From Roseateles toxinivorans (GTDB taxonomy: Bacteria > Pseudomonadota > Gammaproteobacteria > Burkholderiales > Burkholderiaceae_C), in the NCBI GenBank assembly GCA_945898095.1, contig CAMDHE010000003.1:40544-104543 (forward strand): DNA of 64,000 bases, given 5' to 3'. The notes beneath the pieces were generated by a model. It was not told where the DNA came from, ran no database searches, and saw nothing but the letters and a program-made list of their open reading frames with translations. The position numbers and the translations under genes are program-made. Numbering within the stretch: position 1 is the stretch's first letter; every line of letters begins with the position of its first letter. This document shows, piece by piece, positions 9,536-20,389 of the stretch.

Positions 9536-9971
9536 GGAATATGTGTTTCAGGGGGCTTCTGCCTTGGCGATGGATGCCAAGGGGCGTCTGGCCGTCCCGA
9601 CACGCCACCGTGACCTGTTGCAGGGCCTGTGCTCAGGGCAATTGACGGTGACCAAGCACCCGGAAGGCTGCTTGATGTTGTTCCCTCGCCCAGCCTGGGA
9701 AAACTTCCGTGACCGTATTGCGGCTTTGCCGATGTCGGCTTCCGGTTGGAAGCGGATCTTTTTGGGCAATGCGATCGACGTCGAGATCGACGCTTCAGGT
9801 CGCGCCTTGATCGCGCCCGAATTGCGTAATGCCGCAGGTCTGCAAAAAGACGTGATGCTGCTCGGCATGGGCAGTCATTTCGAGCTCTGGGATGCGGCAG
9901 CCTATGCCCTGCATGAGGCTCAGGTGATGCAGTCAGAACTGCCTGCAGCCCTCAAGGATTTCAGTTTCTGA
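9531..9971 (+). CDS. mraZ: Transcriptional regulator MraZ
   Basis: AbrB-like DNA-binding protein that represses its own dcw promoter. The 146-residue protein has two swapped-hairpin repeats, seen as [13 protein letters not shown] and [13 protein letters not shown], each with the family's D-x-x-GR motif. The start is uncertain: GTG 9531 gives four extra residues, whereas GTG 9543 gives the N-terminus VFQGAS usual in betaproteobacteria and has GGCGGA 5 nt upstream. I list the longer frame but think 9543 at least as likely. Its stop overlaps the rsmH start by 1 bp. Confidence 0.93.
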   Translation: MAEYVFQGASALAMDAKGRLAVPTRHRDLLQGLCSGQLTVTKHPEGCLMLFPRPAWENFRDRIAALPMSASGWKRIFLGNAIDVEIDASGRALIAPELRNAAGLQKDVMLLGMGSHFELWDAAAYALHEAQVMQSELPAALKDFSF

Positions 9972-10963
9972 TGGATCTGCCGCCCGCCATCGCGCCGCAG
10001 TTGCTGCACAACACCGTGCTGCTTGAGGAGGCTGTCGAAGCCTTGTTGACAAGGCCGGATGCGATCTATGTGGACGGCACTTTCGGCCGTGGTGGGCATT
10101 CGCGTTTGTTGCTCGAAAAAATGGCCCCCGAAGGGCGGTTGGTAGCGATAGACCGCGACCTCGATGCCATCGCTGCAGCCACCGAGGGCGATGCCAAGAT
10201 CACTGATCCGCGGTTTTCGATTGTCCATTCGCCATTTGCCGATATGAAGTCCCGCTTGGCGAGGCTTGGTATCAAGCAGGTGCAGGGTGTGTTGCTGGAT
10301 CTGGGCGTTTCGAGCCCACAGATCGACAACCCGGAGCGCGGCTTCAGTTTTCGATTCAGCGCACCGCTGGACATGCGCATGGACCGCAGTCGTGGCGAGA
10401 GCGCTGCAGATTTTCTGGCGCGTGCCGATGAGCGCCAAATTGCCGAGGTGATCAAGGACTATGGAGAAGAACGGTTTGCTGTTCAGATTGCAAAAGCGCT
10501 TGTTGCTCGCCGCGCAGAGGGGAAGCCGGTACGAAGCACGGACGAACTCTCCGACCTCGTGGCTCGTGCGGTCAAGACCCGGGAGCCGGGCCAGAACCCC
10601 GCAACGCGCACATTTCAAGCTCTTCGGATTCACGTCAATGCCGAACTTGAAGAACTCGAGCAGGGACTGAGCGCCGCATTGAATCTGCTGTCGCCAGGTG
10701 GGCGCATGGCGATCATCAGCTTCCATTCGCTTGAAGACCGCATCGTCAAGACCTTCATCGCTGCGCATAGCAAACAGTTGGTCGACCGACGCGCCTTGTT
10801 TGCCGAGCCCAAACCGCTGGCGCTGCGCGCTGTGGCGCGAATCAAACCCAGTGACGCCGAGGTACGCGCCAACCCGCGTTCGCGCTCGGCGATTCTGCGT
10901 GTGGCCGAGCGCACCGAAGCGCCGTTGCCGCTCGAGCATCAAAAACGTCGACGGGCGGAATGA
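9971..10963 (+). CDS. rsmH: 16S rRNA (cytosine-1402-N4)-methyltransferase RsmH
   Basis: Methylates C1402 of 16S rRNA in the decoding centre using S-adenosylmethionine. The 330-residue protein shows the SAM-binding [12 protein letters not shown] (residues 34-45), [10 protein letters not shown] and the later [13 protein letters not shown] typical of the family (formerly MraW). It is second gene of the dcw cluster, coupled to mraZ through a TGATG overlap, and followed directly by ftsL. Length and motifs are normal. Confidence 0.97.
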   Translation: MDLPPAIAPQLLHNTVLLEEAVEALLTRPDAIYVDGTFGRGGHSRLLLEKMAPEGRLVAIDRDLDAIAAATEGDAKITDPRFSIVHSPFADMKSRLARLGIKQVQGVLLDLGVSSPQIDNPERGFSFRFSAPLDMRMDRSRGESAADFLARADERQIAEVIKDYGEERFAVQIAKALVARRAEGKPVRSTDELSDLVARAVKTREPGQNPATRTFQALRIHVNAELEELEQGLSAALNLLSPGGRMAIISFHSLEDRIVKTFIAAHSKQLVDRRALFAEPKPLALRAVARIKPSDAEVRANPRSRSAILRVAERTEAPLPLEHQKRRRAE

Positions 10964-10966
10964 GTG

Positions 10967-11257
10967 ATGGCGCGCCTGAATATGTTGTTGTTGTTCCTCG
11001 TGCTGGGCAGCGGCCTGCTGCTGGTCCGCAATGCCTATGAGGCGCGCCGGCTGTTCACCGCGCTCGACCGTGCGCATACCGAGGCGCAGCGCCTGGAAGC
11101 AGACAGCCAGCGCTTGCAAGCCGAACGCCACGCTCAGGCGACCAATATCCGTGTCGAGCAAGTGGCGCGCCAGCGTCTGCAGATGAAAACGATCACACCG
11201 GCTCTGCGACAGTCTGCGCAAGACCACGCAGCTTCAGCCCCGGGAGCCAAGCGATGA
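10967..11257 (+). CDS. ftsL: Cell division protein FtsL
   Basis: Small bitopic membrane protein of the FtsQLB divisome complex. The 96-residue product has one membrane segment (about residues 4-20, LNMLLLFLVLGSGLLLV) and then a charged, coiled-coil-like stretch rich in Arg, Glu and Gln. The assignment rests on size, topology and position between rsmH and ftsI; FtsL sequences diverge strongly. A GTG at 10964 in frame is an alternative, but ATG 10967 has GGGCGGA at better spacing. Overlaps ftsI by 4 bp. Confidence 0.9.
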   Translation: MARLNMLLLFLVLGSGLLLVRNAYEARRLFTALDRAHTEAQRLEADSQRLQAERHAQATNIRVEQVARQRLQMKTITPALRQSAQDHAASAPGAKR

Positions 11258-13104
11258 AATGGCTGCGAAGCTTCAGCAAGTCGGTGCAAAGGAAGCCAGG
11301 TGCCAGGCCGGCGACCAAGGCCGGCAGAGACACAAGGCATGGCGCCGCGGCGCACGGCACAAGGGGCGTCAGTTATTCCACCAGCCCGCTGCTGGCTTCG
11401 AAGACGCCGCCATGGCGCTCGCATTTTCTGGTGGCTGTGGTTGGTCTGGCGTTCGCCGGATTGCTCGGCCGCGCGCTCTATGTCCAGGTGATCGCCACCG
11501 ATTTTTATCAAAAGCAGGGCGAGGCCCGCTATGTGCATACGATCGAGTTGCCAGCCAGCCGTGGTCGCATCAACGACCGCAACGGTCAGGTGCTTGCCGC
11601 AAGTGTGGCTGTGCCATCAATCTGGGCGATCCCCAAGGAAGTAGATACCGACCCCGAAAAACGGCGCGCGCTGGGCAAGATCCTCGGTTGGAGCCCGGCC
11701 GAAGTCGAGCATCGGCTGGATCCGGCGACAAGATTCGCCTGGCTGCGGCGCCAAGCCGACGATTCGACAGCCGCGCAGATCAAGGCCTTGGGGCTCAAAG
11801 GCGTGTTCCAGGATCGGGAATACAAGCGCAAGTATCCGGAAGGCGAGGCCGCCGCCCATGTGGTCGGTTTCACCAATGTGGAAGAGCGGGGCCAGGAAGG
11901 CATTGAGCTGGCGTTCCAGAAAGACCTGCAGGGACGCGTTGGATCGCGATCGGTGGTGCGTGACCGCTTGGGCCGGGTCGTCGAGGCTGTCGGCGAGGCC
12001 GTCCCGGCGATGAATGGCCATGACATCGAGCTGTCGGTTGATTCCAAAGTTCAGTTTTTTGCCTATCAGCGCATCCGTGATGCGGTGGCTGATCACAAGG
12101 CCAAGGCCGGTAGCGTGGTCGTTCTCGACGTGCAAACCGGTGAAGTCCTGGCGCTTGCCAATTACCCAAGCTATGACCCGGGAGACCGCAAGAATCTCAG
12201 CGGCGCGCAGTTGCGCAACCGCGCGCTGACCGATATTTTTGAGCCAGGGTCAACGATGAAACCCTTCATCGTCGGACTCGCGCTCGAGACCGGTCGCGTC
12301 AACCCTGAAACGGTGATCAACACCGCACCGCGCAGCGTGGTCATCAGCGGTTGGTCTCCGACCGATGCGCATCCCCATGGCGACCTCAGCGTGACCCAGG
12401 TGATCCAGAAATCGAGCAATGTCGGTATCGTCAAGATAGCGATGAGCATGCCGGCGCGCGAGATGCACGAGACCTATACGGCCATCGGCCTTGGCCAGCG
12501 TCCGCAGATCGACTTCCCCGGCGCCATCAGTGGCAAGCTGCGGCCCTACAAGAGCTGGCGACCGATCGAACAGGCGACGATGTCCTTTGGCTATGGCGTG
12601 TCAGCCTCTTTGTTCCAGTTGGCGCAAGCCTATACGGTGTTTGCCCGCGACGGCGAAATCATCCCGGTCACGATGATGCGCAAGCCCGCCGGCGAAACGG
12701 TTCATGGCATCAAGGTCTTCTCGCCGAAGACCGCGCTGCAATTGCGTGAAATGCTGCAATTGGCCGCAGGTCCGGGCGGTACCGCGCCGCAAGCGCAGGT
12801 CAGTGGCTATAGCGTTGGCGGCAAATCGGGGACGGCGCTAAAGCAGGAAGGCAAGGGCTATGCAGGTCAAAAATATCGGTCCTGGTTCGTCGGCATCGCA
12901 CCGATCAACAAGCCGCGCATCATCGTCGCGGTGATGGTCGACGAGCCGACGACTGGCGGGCATTATGGCGGCGAGGTCGCAGGCCCGGTGTTCAGCCAGG
13001 TGGTGGCGCAGAGCTTGCGTCTGCTGGGTGTGCCACCTGATCTGGATGTCAAGTCGCAGATCGTCGCGAACCAGAAGCTGCAAGCGGTCGAAGAGAGCTT
13101 CTGA
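11254..13104 (+). CDS. ftsI: Septal peptidoglycan transpeptidase FtsI (PBP3)
   Basis: Class B penicillin-binding protein that cross-links septal peptidoglycan together with FtsW. The 616-residue protein has a basic cytoplasmic tail of about 58 residues, one membrane anchor (about 59-76), a pedestal domain (RGRINDRNGQVLA) and the transpeptidase domain with STMK (catalytic Ser333, Lys336), SSN (387-389) and KSGT (524-527). All three active-site motifs are intact. The tail before the anchor is longer than in E. coli. Overlaps ftsL by ATGA. Confidence 0.97.
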   Translation: MKWLRSFSKSVQRKPGARPATKAGRDTRHGAAAHGTRGVSYSTSPLLASKTPPWRSHFLVAVVGLAFAGLLGRALYVQVIATDFYQKQGEARYVHTIELPASRGRINDRNGQVLAASVAVPSIWAIPKEVDTDPEKRRALGKILGWSPAEVEHRLDPATRFAWLRRQADDSTAAQIKALGLKGVFQDREYKRKYPEGEAAAHVVGFTNVEERGQEGIELAFQKDLQGRVGSRSVVRDRLGRVVEAVGEAVPAMNGHDIELSVDSKVQFFAYQRIRDAVADHKAKAGSVVVLDVQTGEVLALANYPSYDPGDRKNLSGAQLRNRALTDIFEPGSTMKPFIVGLALETGRVNPETVINTAPRSVVISGWSPTDAHPHGDLSVTQVIQKSSNVGIVKIAMSMPAREMHETYTAIGLGQRPQIDFPGAISGKLRPYKSWRPIEQATMSFGYGVSASLFQLAQAYTVFARDGEIIPVTMMRKPAGETVHGIKVFSPKTALQLREMLQLAAGPGGTAPQAQVSGYSVGGKSGTALKQEGKGYAGQKYRSWFVGIAPINKPRIIVAVMVDEPTTGGHYGGEVAGPVFSQVVAQSLRLLGVPPDLDVKSQIVANQKLQAVEESF

Positions 13105-13107
13105 GTC

Positions 13108-14604
13108 ATGGCCAGCCGATTCCAATCCCCCGAGGCTGCAGCAGGCTGGTTGCAGCAAAAAGGTTGCGGCCGCTTGCAGACCGACAGTCGCATGGTCCAG
13201 GCCGGTGATGCTTTCATCGCCTGGTCCGGTCATGTCAGTGACGGCCGCAAGTTCGTGCCCGCGGCCTTGGCAGCAGGCGCCGCGGCCTGCCTGGTCGAAG
13301 CCGAGGCTGTCGAAGAATTCGGATTTCCTGCTGCTCAGGTCGCATCCCTGGTCGACTTGAAGGCGCAAGCCGGGCGGGTCGCAGCGGCTTATTACGAGAT
13401 GCCCTCGAAAGCGCTCGCGGTGCTGGCCGTGACGGGCACCAATGGCAAGACCTCCTGTGCCTGGTGGCTCGCGCAGACCTTGTCGCTGCTGGGTCAACGC
13501 TGCGGCGTCATCGGCACGCTCGGGATTGGCGAGCCGCCAAGCCCGGACCAGCCGGCAAGGCTCGAAGAAACCGGGCTGACCACGCCCGACCCGGTGAAGT
13601 TGCAATCTGCCTTGCGCTCGATGGCCGATCAGGACTTCAAGGCCTGTGCGATCGAAGCCTCGTCGATCGGCCTGACCGAGAAGCGCCTGGCGGGCCTTTC
13701 GGTGCGGGCGGCCTTGTTCACCAACTTCAGCCAAGACCATCTTGACTATCACCAAGGGATGGATGCCTATTGGTCAGCCAAGCGAGAGCTGTTTGAATTC
13801 GATGGTTTGCAAGCGGCCGTGATCAACCTCGATGACGCCAAGGGCGCCGAGCTGGCGGCGGAACTGGCCGGGCGTCTCGAAGTCTGGACCTATGGGCTGG
13901 AAACACCAGCGCGCTTGAACGCGCATTCGCTGCATTACCGCGACGGCGGCGTGGCGTTCACCTTGCAGGAGCAGGGCGCCTTGCCGGTCTTGATCGAAAC
14001 CGGCTTGATCGGTGAATTCAATGTGGCCAATCTGCTCGCTGTCATCGGGGGCTTGCGTGCGCTTGGGCATGCGCTGGCTTCGATCGTCGCAGTCATCGGC
14101 CGGGTGACTCCGGTGCCCGGGCGGATGCAGCGAGTTGGCAACGGCCGGGACCTGCCGCAAGTGGTCGTCGACTATGCCCACACGCCTGACGCGCTTGAAA
14201 AAGCGCTGAATGCCTTGAAGCCACTGACGGCGGCGCGCGGCGGTGATCTGCATTGCCTGTTCGGCTGCGGCGGTAACCGCGACCAGACCAAGAGGCCGTT
14301 GATGGGCGCGATTGCGGCCCGTTTGGCCGACCGGGTCACCATCACCAGCGACAACCCGCGCCATGAAGATCTGGCAGCCATCATCGCTAACATTGTTGCG
14401 GGCTTGCCTGCTGCAGCGCGTCCTTCGATCGAACCCGATCGGCGCGCTGCGATTTTGCATGCCGTACTTGGCGCCGATCGGCGCGATGTGCTGCTGTTGG
14501 CTGGCAAGGGACATGAGGATTACCAGGAATTGGCCGGCTTGCGCAGGCATTTTTCTGATCTCGAAGAAGCCCGCCAGGCGCTGCTGTCGAGGGCCGGGCT
14601 ATGA
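13108..14604 (+). CDS. murE: UDP-MurNAc-tripeptide synthetase MurE
   Basis: Cytoplasmic Mur ligase that adds the third residue, meso-diaminopimelate in this group, to UDP-MurNAc-L-Ala-D-Glu. The 498-residue protein has an N-domain holding DSRMVQAGDAF, the ATP loop VTGTNGKTSCAWW (about residues 109-121), central FTNFSQDHLDYH and a C-domain with DNPRHED. The DNPR motif is the marker for diaminopimelate as substrate rather than lysine. Starts 3 bp after the ftsI stop and overlaps murF by 4 bp. Confidence 0.97.
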   Translation: MASRFQSPEAAAGWLQQKGCGRLQTDSRMVQAGDAFIAWSGHVSDGRKFVPAALAAGAAACLVEAEAVEEFGFPAAQVASLVDLKAQAGRVAAAYYEMPSKALAVLAVTGTNGKTSCAWWLAQTLSLLGQRCGVIGTLGIGEPPSPDQPARLEETGLTTPDPVKLQSALRSMADQDFKACAIEASSIGLTEKRLAGLSVRAALFTNFSQDHLDYHQGMDAYWSAKRELFEFDGLQAAVINLDDAKGAELAAELAGRLEVWTYGLETPARLNAHSLHYRDGGVAFTLQEQGALPVLIETGLIGEFNVANLLAVIGGLRALGHALASIVAVIGRVTPVPGRMQRVGNGRDLPQVVVDYAHTPDALEKALNALKPLTAARGGDLHCLFGCGGNRDQTKRPLMGAIAARLADRVTITSDNPRHEDLAAIIANIVAGLPAAARPSIEPDRRAAILHAVLGADRRDVLLLAGKGHEDYQELAGLRRHFSDLEEARQALLSRAGL

Positions 14605-16013
14605 CGATGATTACGCTGGCGCAAGCCCATCAGCTGCTGCTGCCCGCATTGCCAACTGCGACCTTGGTCGGCGATGGCGGCATCGACATCATCCGTGTGC
14701 ATAGCGACACGCGCAGTCTGCAGCCCGGCGACCTGTTCATCGCCTTGCGCGGCGAGCACTTTGATGCCCATGAATTTTTGCCCCAGGCAGCCGCAGCCGG
14801 AGCAGTCGCAGCGCTGGCCGAGCATGGTCTTGCCGAGACCGGTCTACCCGGCATTCTGGTGCCCGATGTGAAAGTCGCGCTGGGGCTGCTGGCTGCCGCC
14901 TGGCGCCGCCGTTTCGACCTGCCCTTGATCGCAGTGACCGGCAGCAATGGCAAGACAACGGTGACGCAGATGATCGCCAGCATCCTGTTTGAGTGGCAGG
15001 GCAACCATGCGCTGGCCACGGCAGGCAATTTCAACAATGACATTGGCGTGCCCCTGACCTTGCTGCGCTTGCGCCAGAACGAGACGCTGCAGCACCGCGT
15101 TGCGGTGCTTGAACTCGGCATGAACCATCCCGGCGAGATCGCGCCGCTGGCAGCCATGGTGGCGCCGACGGTGGCCTTGGTGAACAACGCGCAGCGCGAG
15201 CATCAGGAGTTCTTGCAGACTGTAGAGGCTGCAGCGCGCGAGAACGGTGCCGTGATCGAAGCGCTCGGCCCTGACGGCGTTGCGGTATACCCGGCCGAAG
15301 ATCCCTGCGCACCGATCTGGCAGCAACTGGCGGGACCGCGCCATGCCATCAGCTTCGCGCTGCAGGGGCTGGCTGATGTAAGCGGCAATGCAACTTGGGC
15401 AGCAGCCGGCCATTGGACGCTGCAATTGCAATCTCCTGCTGGCGCTGCGCGCTTGTTGCTGAAAGTCGCCGGTCAGCACAATGTCCGCAACGCCTTGGCA
15501 GCGGCGGCTTGCGCCATGGCTGCGGGCGCACCAATGGCTGCAATCGTCGCGGGCCTCGAACAGTTCCAGCCAGTCAAGGGCCGCTCGCAACTGCAGACCT
15601 TGGTGCGCGATGGCCAGCCGCTGGCCCTGATTGATGACAGCTACAACGCCAACCCCGACAGTGTTCGCGCCGCGATCGATTTGCTCGCCGGACTGCCGGG
15701 CCTGTCCTGGCTGGTCCTCGGTGACATGGGTGAAGTCGGCGACCAGGGGCCGGCATTCCACGCTGAAGTTGGCGCCTATGCGCAAGCCCGCGGACTGGCA
15801 GAACTGTGGACCGCCGGCAGTGCAGCCGCCGATGCCGCCGCTGCTTTCGGCAGCAAGGCCAGACATTTCGACAATGCCGCTGCGTTGACCGCGGCTTTGC
15901 CTGATGCGCCCAAGGTGCGAAATATTTTGATCAAGGGGTCCAGATTCATGCGCATGGAACAAGTCGTCGCTGCCTTGCAGAACGAGCCGGCCGGAGCACA
16001 ACATGCTGCTTAG
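14601..16013 (+). CDS. murF: UDP-MurNAc-pentapeptide synthetase MurF
   Basis: Joins D-Ala-D-Ala to the UDP-MurNAc-tripeptide, finishing the cytoplasmic pentapeptide precursor. The 470-residue protein carries [16 protein letters not shown] in the N-domain, the ATP loop [23 protein letters not shown], and [11 protein letters not shown] in the C-domain, all signature Mur-ligase elements of MurF. Overlaps murE by 4 bp and mraY by 11 bp, so translation is likely coupled. Confidence 0.97.
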   Translation: MTMITLAQAHQLLLPALPTATLVGDGGIDIIRVHSDTRSLQPGDLFIALRGEHFDAHEFLPQAAAAGAVAALAEHGLAETGLPGILVPDVKVALGLLAAAWRRRFDLPLIAVTGSNGKTTVTQMIASILFEWQGNHALATAGNFNNDIGVPLTLLRLRQNETLQHRVAVLELGMNHPGEIAPLAAMVAPTVALVNNAQREHQEFLQTVEAAARENGAVIEALGPDGVAVYPAEDPCAPIWQQLAGPRHAISFALQGLADVSGNATWAAAGHWTLQLQSPAGAARLLLKVAGQHNVRNALAAAACAMAAGAPMAAIVAGLEQFQPVKGRSQLQTLVRDGQPLALIDDSYNANPDSVRAAIDLLAGLPGLSWLVLGDMGEVGDQGPAFHAEVGAYAQARGLAELWTAGSAAADAAAAFGSKARHFDNAAALTAALPDAPKVRNILIKGSRFMRMEQVVAALQNEPAGAQHAA

Positions 16014-17181
16014 CCTGGCGCAATGGCTGCAGGCCCATTACCCCGAGATGGGGTTTCTGCGGGTCTTCCAGTACATCACCTTCCGTGCAGTGATGGCGGC
16101 GATGACCGCCTTGTTGATCGGGCTGGCTTTCGGCCCCTGGGTGATCAGGCGGCTGACCGAAATGAAAATCGGCCAGCCGATTCGTCAATATGGCGTCGAG
16201 CAGCATCTGTCCAAGAGCGGCACGCCGACGATGGGCGGGGTGCTGATCCTGATCGGCATCGGCGTGTCGACCCTGCTCTGGTTCGACTGGAGCAACCGCT
16301 TTGTCTGGATCGTGATGCTGGTGACAATGGGTTTCGGCGCCATCGGCTGGGTCGATGACTGGCGCAAGGTGGTCGACAAGAACCCGGAAGGCATGCGCAG
16401 CCGCGAGAAGTTTTTCTGGCAGTCGCTGATCGGGCTGATCGCCGCGCTTTATCTGGCCTTCAGCGTTTCGGAGACATCGATTGTTGGTGTTCTGCAGTTG
16501 TTCACGCGCTGGGTCACCAGTGGTTTTTCGACCGACCTGCCACCCAAAGCCGACCTGCTCTTGCCCTTCTTCAAGACGGTCAGCTATCCGCTGGGGGTGT
16601 TCGGCTTCATTGCCTTGTCCTATTTCGTCATCGTCGGAACCAGCAACGCAGTCAATTTCACTGACGGCCTCGATGGTCTGGCGATCATGCCAGTGGTGCT
16701 GGTCGGCTCGGCCCTGGGCCTTTTTGCCTATGTGACGGGCTCTTCGGTGTTCGCCAAATACCTGCTGCTGCCCTATATCCCCGGGGCTGGCGAATTGCTG
16801 ATTTTCTGCGCGGCGATGGCCGGAGCCGGTCTGGCATTCCTCTGGTTCAACACCCATCCAGCCCAGGTTTTCATGGGCGATGTCGGCGCGCTGTCGCTCG
16901 GCGGCGCCCTCGGCACGCTGGCCGTCATCACGCGCCAGGAAATCGTGCTGGGCATCATGGGCGGCGTATTCGTCGCCGAGGTGATGTCGGTGATCATCCA
17001 GGTCAGCTGGTTCAAGTTCACGAAAAGGAGATACGGCGTCGGGCGTCGCATCTTCAAGATGGCGCCCTTGCACCATCATTTCGAAAAATCAGGCTGGCTG
17101 GAGTCGCAGGTCGTGGTGCGCTTCTGGATCATCACGATGCTCCTGTGTCTGGTTGGTCTGGCCAGCTTGAAGCTGCGTTGA
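16003..17181 (+). CDS. mraY: Phospho-MurNAc-pentapeptide transferase MraY
   Basis: Integral inner-membrane enzyme that transfers phospho-MurNAc-pentapeptide to undecaprenyl phosphate, making lipid I. The 392-residue protein has about ten membrane segments, the loop [12 protein letters not shown], the Mg-binding [19 protein letters not shown] and the histidine loop with MAPLHHHFE near the C-terminus. All catalytic loops are present. It overlaps murF by 11 bp; murD follows after 4 bp. Confidence 0.98.
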   Translation: MLLSLAQWLQAHYPEMGFLRVFQYITFRAVMAAMTALLIGLAFGPWVIRRLTEMKIGQPIRQYGVEQHLSKSGTPTMGGVLILIGIGVSTLLWFDWSNRFVWIVMLVTMGFGAIGWVDDWRKVVDKNPEGMRSREKFFWQSLIGLIAALYLAFSVSETSIVGVLQLFTRWVTSGFSTDLPPKADLLLPFFKTVSYPLGVFGFIALSYFVIVGTSNAVNFTDGLDGLAIMPVVLVGSALGLFAYVTGSSVFAKYLLLPYIPGAGELLIFCAAMAGAGLAFLWFNTHPAQVFMGDVGALSLGGALGTLAVITRQEIVLGIMGGVFVAEVMSVIIQVSWFKFTKRRYGVGRRIFKMAPLHHHFEKSGWLESQVVVRFWIITMLLCLVGLASLKLR

Positions 17182-17185
17182 CGCG

Positions 17186-18844
17186 ATGAAAAATCTGCAA
17201 GGACTCAAGGTGCTGGTGCTGGGGCTGGGTGACTCCGGCCTGGCCATGGCGGCCTGGGTCCAGCGCTGCGGCGGGCAAGCGCGGGTCTGGGATTCGCGCG
17301 AGCAGCCGCCGCAGCTCGAGCGCCTTCGCAAGGACCTGCCGCAGGTTGAGTTCTTCAGCGGTTTGCTGGATGAACAAGCGCTGGACCTTGTGCAATTGCT
17401 GCTGAAAAGCCCGGGACTGGCCCCGCATGACCCGCGCATCGCAGCGCTGCTTGGCTCGGCCAGACAGCAGGGCTTGCCGGTGCAGGGGGAACTCGATCTC
17501 TTCGCACAGGCGCTGGCTGATCTGAAGCAGGAACGTGGCTATGCGCCGCAGTTGCTGGCCATCACCGGCACCAATGGCAAGACCACGACGACCTGCATGA
17601 CCGCGCTGCTGGTCGAACGCGCCGGACGACGCGTCGCGATGGCCGGCAATGTCGGACCCAGCATGTTGACGACGCTGTCTGTGGCGCTCGATCAGGAACC
17701 GCTGGCGATCGCAGCGCCCGAGAAGGAGATCGTCGCGGCCGAGTTGACCACGCTCGAGCAGGTCGATGCGATGCTCGATGAAGCGCCACTGCCGATCAAG
17801 CCGCCGGTACCCAAAGGTCCGTCTTTCTTGTACCTGCCCGAGGTCTGGGTACTCGAGTTGTCGAGCTTTCAGCTTGATGGCGTGCAAGGATTCGAAGCCA
17901 GTGCAGCCGCATTGTTGAATCTGACTGAGGATCACCTCGACTGGCATGGCGACATGTCCGCCTATATCAAGGCCAAGGCGCGAGTTTTCGGTCAACAGGC
18001 CGTGATGGTGATCAACCGCGACGACCCAAGGGTCGAGGCGCTGGTGCCGGCGCCGTTGCTGGTCAAACCCTTGCGGGGTCGACCGAAGCTGGTGGGCCGG
18101 CAAGTGCTTCGATTCGGACTGAACGCGCCGCAGCATCCGGGCGATTTCGGTCTCGTCCAGGAAGGCGGCATGTCCTGGCTGGTGCGTGCGCGCGAAGCCG
18201 ACGAGACGGTCAAGTCCAAACCGAGTGAGGTCGAAGATATATCGCTGCAGCGCCTGATGCCGGCCGACGCCTTGCGGGTGCGCGGCCGCCATAACTCGGC
18301 CAACGCCTTGGCTGCACTGGCCCTGGCTACCGTCGCCGGTTGTTCACTGGCGCCGATGCTGCATGCCTTGCGCGAATACCGGGGCGAGCCGCATCGGGTC
18401 GAACATATCGGCACGATCAATGGAGTCGATTTCTACGACGACTCCAAGGGCACCAATGTCGGCGCGACCGTCGCTGCGATCAGCGGCCTGGGGCTGGACC
18501 GGGCGCCGGCCAGGCTGCTGTTGATACTCGGCGGCGACGGCAAGGGCCAGGACTTCAGTCCTTTGGCGGATCCGGTTTTTCGCCATGCCCGGGCAGTCGC
18601 GCTGATCGGGCGCGACGCAAAGCAGATCGCCGCGGCGCTGAGCGACAGCCCTCTGCCCATGCAATTCCTGCCTACGCTTGAAGCAGCCACCGAATGGTGC
18701 GTGGCGCAAGCGCATAGCGGTGACTCGGTGTTGCTGAGCCCGGCCTGTGCCAGCCTCGACATGTTCCGCAACTATGAGCATCGTGCCGAAGTCTTTGTCG
18801 CTGCGGTGCAGTCGCTGGCGCAGGACCAGGGGATCGCCGCATGA
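17186..18844 (+). CDS. murD: UDP-MurNAc-L-alanine:D-glutamate ligase MurD (enlarged)
   Basis: Adds D-glutamate to UDP-MurNAc-L-alanine. ATP loop [38 protein letters not shown] and [11 protein letters not shown] are all present. At 552 residues it is some 110 longer than E. coli MurD; an extra stretch of about 55 residues rich in Pro, Glu and Ala sits at about 158-218, between GNVG and [10 protein letters not shown], and a second charged insert sits in the central domain near [15 protein letters not shown]. Enlarged MurD is, to my knowledge, common in Burkholderiales. Overlaps ftsW by 4 bp. Confidence 0.96.
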   Translation: MKNLQGLKVLVLGLGDSGLAMAAWVQRCGGQARVWDSREQPPQLERLRKDLPQVEFFSGLLDEQALDLVQLLLKSPGLAPHDPRIAALLGSARQQGLPVQGELDLFAQALADLKQERGYAPQLLAITGTNGKTTTTCMTALLVERAGRRVAMAGNVGPSMLTTLSVALDQEPLAIAAPEKEIVAAELTTLEQVDAMLDEAPLPIKPPVPKGPSFLYLPEVWVLELSSFQLDGVQGFEASAAALLNLTEDHLDWHGDMSAYIKAKARVFGQQAVMVINRDDPRVEALVPAPLLVKPLRGRPKLVGRQVLRFGLNAPQHPGDFGLVQEGGMSWLVRAREADETVKSKPSEVEDISLQRLMPADALRVRGRHNSANALAALALATVAGCSLAPMLHALREYRGEPHRVEHIGTINGVDFYDDSKGTNVGATVAAISGLGLDRAPARLLLILGGDGKGQDFSPLADPVFRHARAVALIGRDAKQIAAALSDSPLPMQFLPTLEAATEWCVAQAHSGDSVLLSPACASLDMFRNYEHRAEVFVAAVQSLAQDQGIAA

Positions 18845-20097
18845 GCGCCATGCTTTCCATCAGGGAGCTTTCCTCACGCCTGAAAGCGCGCTGGTCAGGC
18901 GCTGCTGCAGGTGATGTCCCGGTGCGCGATTGGGTCAATGTCGGCGCCGGTCAGCCGACCAAGCTGGCGGGCTTTGACCAGACCCTGGTCTGGGTCGTAC
19001 TCGCCTTGCTGGGCCTGGGCTTGTTGATGGTCTATTCGGCTTCGATCGCAATGCCCGACAACCCCAAATCCAGCCATTACCTGCCAACCCATTTCCTTTT
19101 GCGCCATGTGCTGTCGATCCTGTTTTCGCTGTTGGTCGCGCTGACCGTCATGCAGTTGCCGGTGTCCTATTGGGAACGGGCCGCGCCATGGTTGTTCGTG
19201 GTCTCGTTGGTGCTGCTGGTGATCGTGCTCATTCCCTTTATCGGCAAAGTCGTCAATGGCGCGCGCCGCTGGTTGCCGCTGGGGGTGATCAACTTCCAGC
19301 CTTCCGAGTTGGCCAAGTTGGCGATCGCTATGTATGCCGCCAGCTATATGGTGCGCAAGATGGAGGCCAGGGAGAACTTCATCCAGGCGGTCTGGCCGAT
19401 GGCCGCTGCGTTGGCGGTTGTCGGTGTGCTGTTGCTGGCCGAACCGGATATGGGTGCCTTCATGGTGATTGCGGCGATCGCGATGGGCATTCTCTTTCTC
19501 GGCGGTGTCAACGGCCGCATGATTGCCTTGATCGTTGCGGTGCTGGTCGGAGCTTTTGTGCTGATGATCACCTTCAGCGACTTCCGCCGTGAACGCATCT
19601 TCGCCTACCTGAATCCCTGGGATGAAAAATACGCACAGGGAAAAGCCTACCAGTTGACTCATTCATTGATTGCCTTCGGGCGTGGGGAATGGACTGGCCA
19701 GGGATTGGGGTCGAGTGTCGAGAAGCTGCATTACCTGCCTGAAGCGCATACCGATTTCCTGCTCGCCGTGATTGGCGAAGAGCTCGGCTTTGTCGGTGTC
19801 GCGATCGTCATCTGTGCTTTTTTCTGGATTTCGCGCCGCCTGTTCCACATCGGCCGCCAGGCGATCGCCCTGGACCGGATCTTCGCCGGCTTGTATGCGC
19901 AGGGCATCGGCATCTGGATGGGTGGCCAGGCTTTCATCAATATGGGTGTGAATCTCGGTGCCCTGCCGACCAAAGGCCTGACCCTGCCTTTGATGAGCTT
20001 TGGCGGCTCGGCCATCCTGATGAACTGCATCGCCCTCGCCATCGTCCTCCGCATCGATATTGAGAACAGGCAACTGATGCGCGGAGGCCGCGCATGA
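18841..20097 (+). CDS. ftsW: Septal peptidoglycan glycosyltransferase FtsW
   Basis: SEDS-family membrane enzyme that polymerises septal glycan strands from lipid II, acting with FtsI. The 418-residue protein has an N-terminal cytoplasmic tail of about 45 residues and some ten membrane segments, with [43 protein letters not shown] and the C-terminal [13 protein letters not shown], all hallmark SEDS motifs. Overlaps murD by ATGA. Unlike the rest of the cluster, its 3' side is followed by a 292-bp repeat-bearing spacer. Confidence 0.96.
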   Translation: MSAMLSIRELSSRLKARWSGAAAGDVPVRDWVNVGAGQPTKLAGFDQTLVWVVLALLGLGLLMVYSASIAMPDNPKSSHYLPTHFLLRHVLSILFSLLVALTVMQLPVSYWERAAPWLFVVSLVLLVIVLIPFIGKVVNGARRWLPLGVINFQPSELAKLAIAMYAASYMVRKMEARENFIQAVWPMAAALAVVGVLLLAEPDMGAFMVIAAIAMGILFLGGVNGRMIALIVAVLVGAFVLMITFSDFRRERIFAYLNPWDEKYAQGKAYQLTHSLIAFGRGEWTGQGLGSSVEKLHYLPEAHTDFLLAVIGEELGFVGVAIVICAFFWISRRLFHIGRQAIALDRIFAGLYAQGIGIWMGGQAFINMGVNLGALPTKGLTLPLMSFGGSAILMNCIALAIVLRIDIENRQLMRGGRA

Positions 20098-20389
20098 GCG
20101 GCTTGCAGCGGAGCGAAAAGCCGGCAAGGCAGCCGGGGCTGTCTTGCATGGCGGTTTCGGCGCAGCCAAAACAGGCAATTGGTCCGAGGAGGCCGAGCAT
20201 GAGCGCATTGATCCGTAGCCCGCTATGCAGGCCAAAGGCCGGAATGCGGGAGGGACTGTGCGTTGGCGTCGACCGACCCGCATTGCGCTGCGCTGCATGC
20301 GGGCTACCGACATGCCGACGACCGACATGCGGACGACCGACATACGGGCGTCCTGTATGTCGGCTACCGCTGCCCAAAGGAGCGCAGGC
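20098..20389 (+). repeat. Structured insert between ftsW and murG
   Basis: This spacer interrupts an otherwise overlapping gene chain. It holds three 15-bp tandem units related to CGACCGACATGCGGA (20304-20318, 20319-20333, 20334-20348), a perfect 9-bp hairpin CCGACATAC / GTATGTCGG (20337-20345, 20355-20363), and a long-range inverted pair GTAGCCCGC (20215-20223) with GCGGGCTAC (20299-20307). A 99-residue frame starting on the ftsW stop (20094-20393) spans it and gives repeated RPTCG-like residues, but I see no family likeness. The element looks like an extragenic palindromic insertion. Confidence 0.6.
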
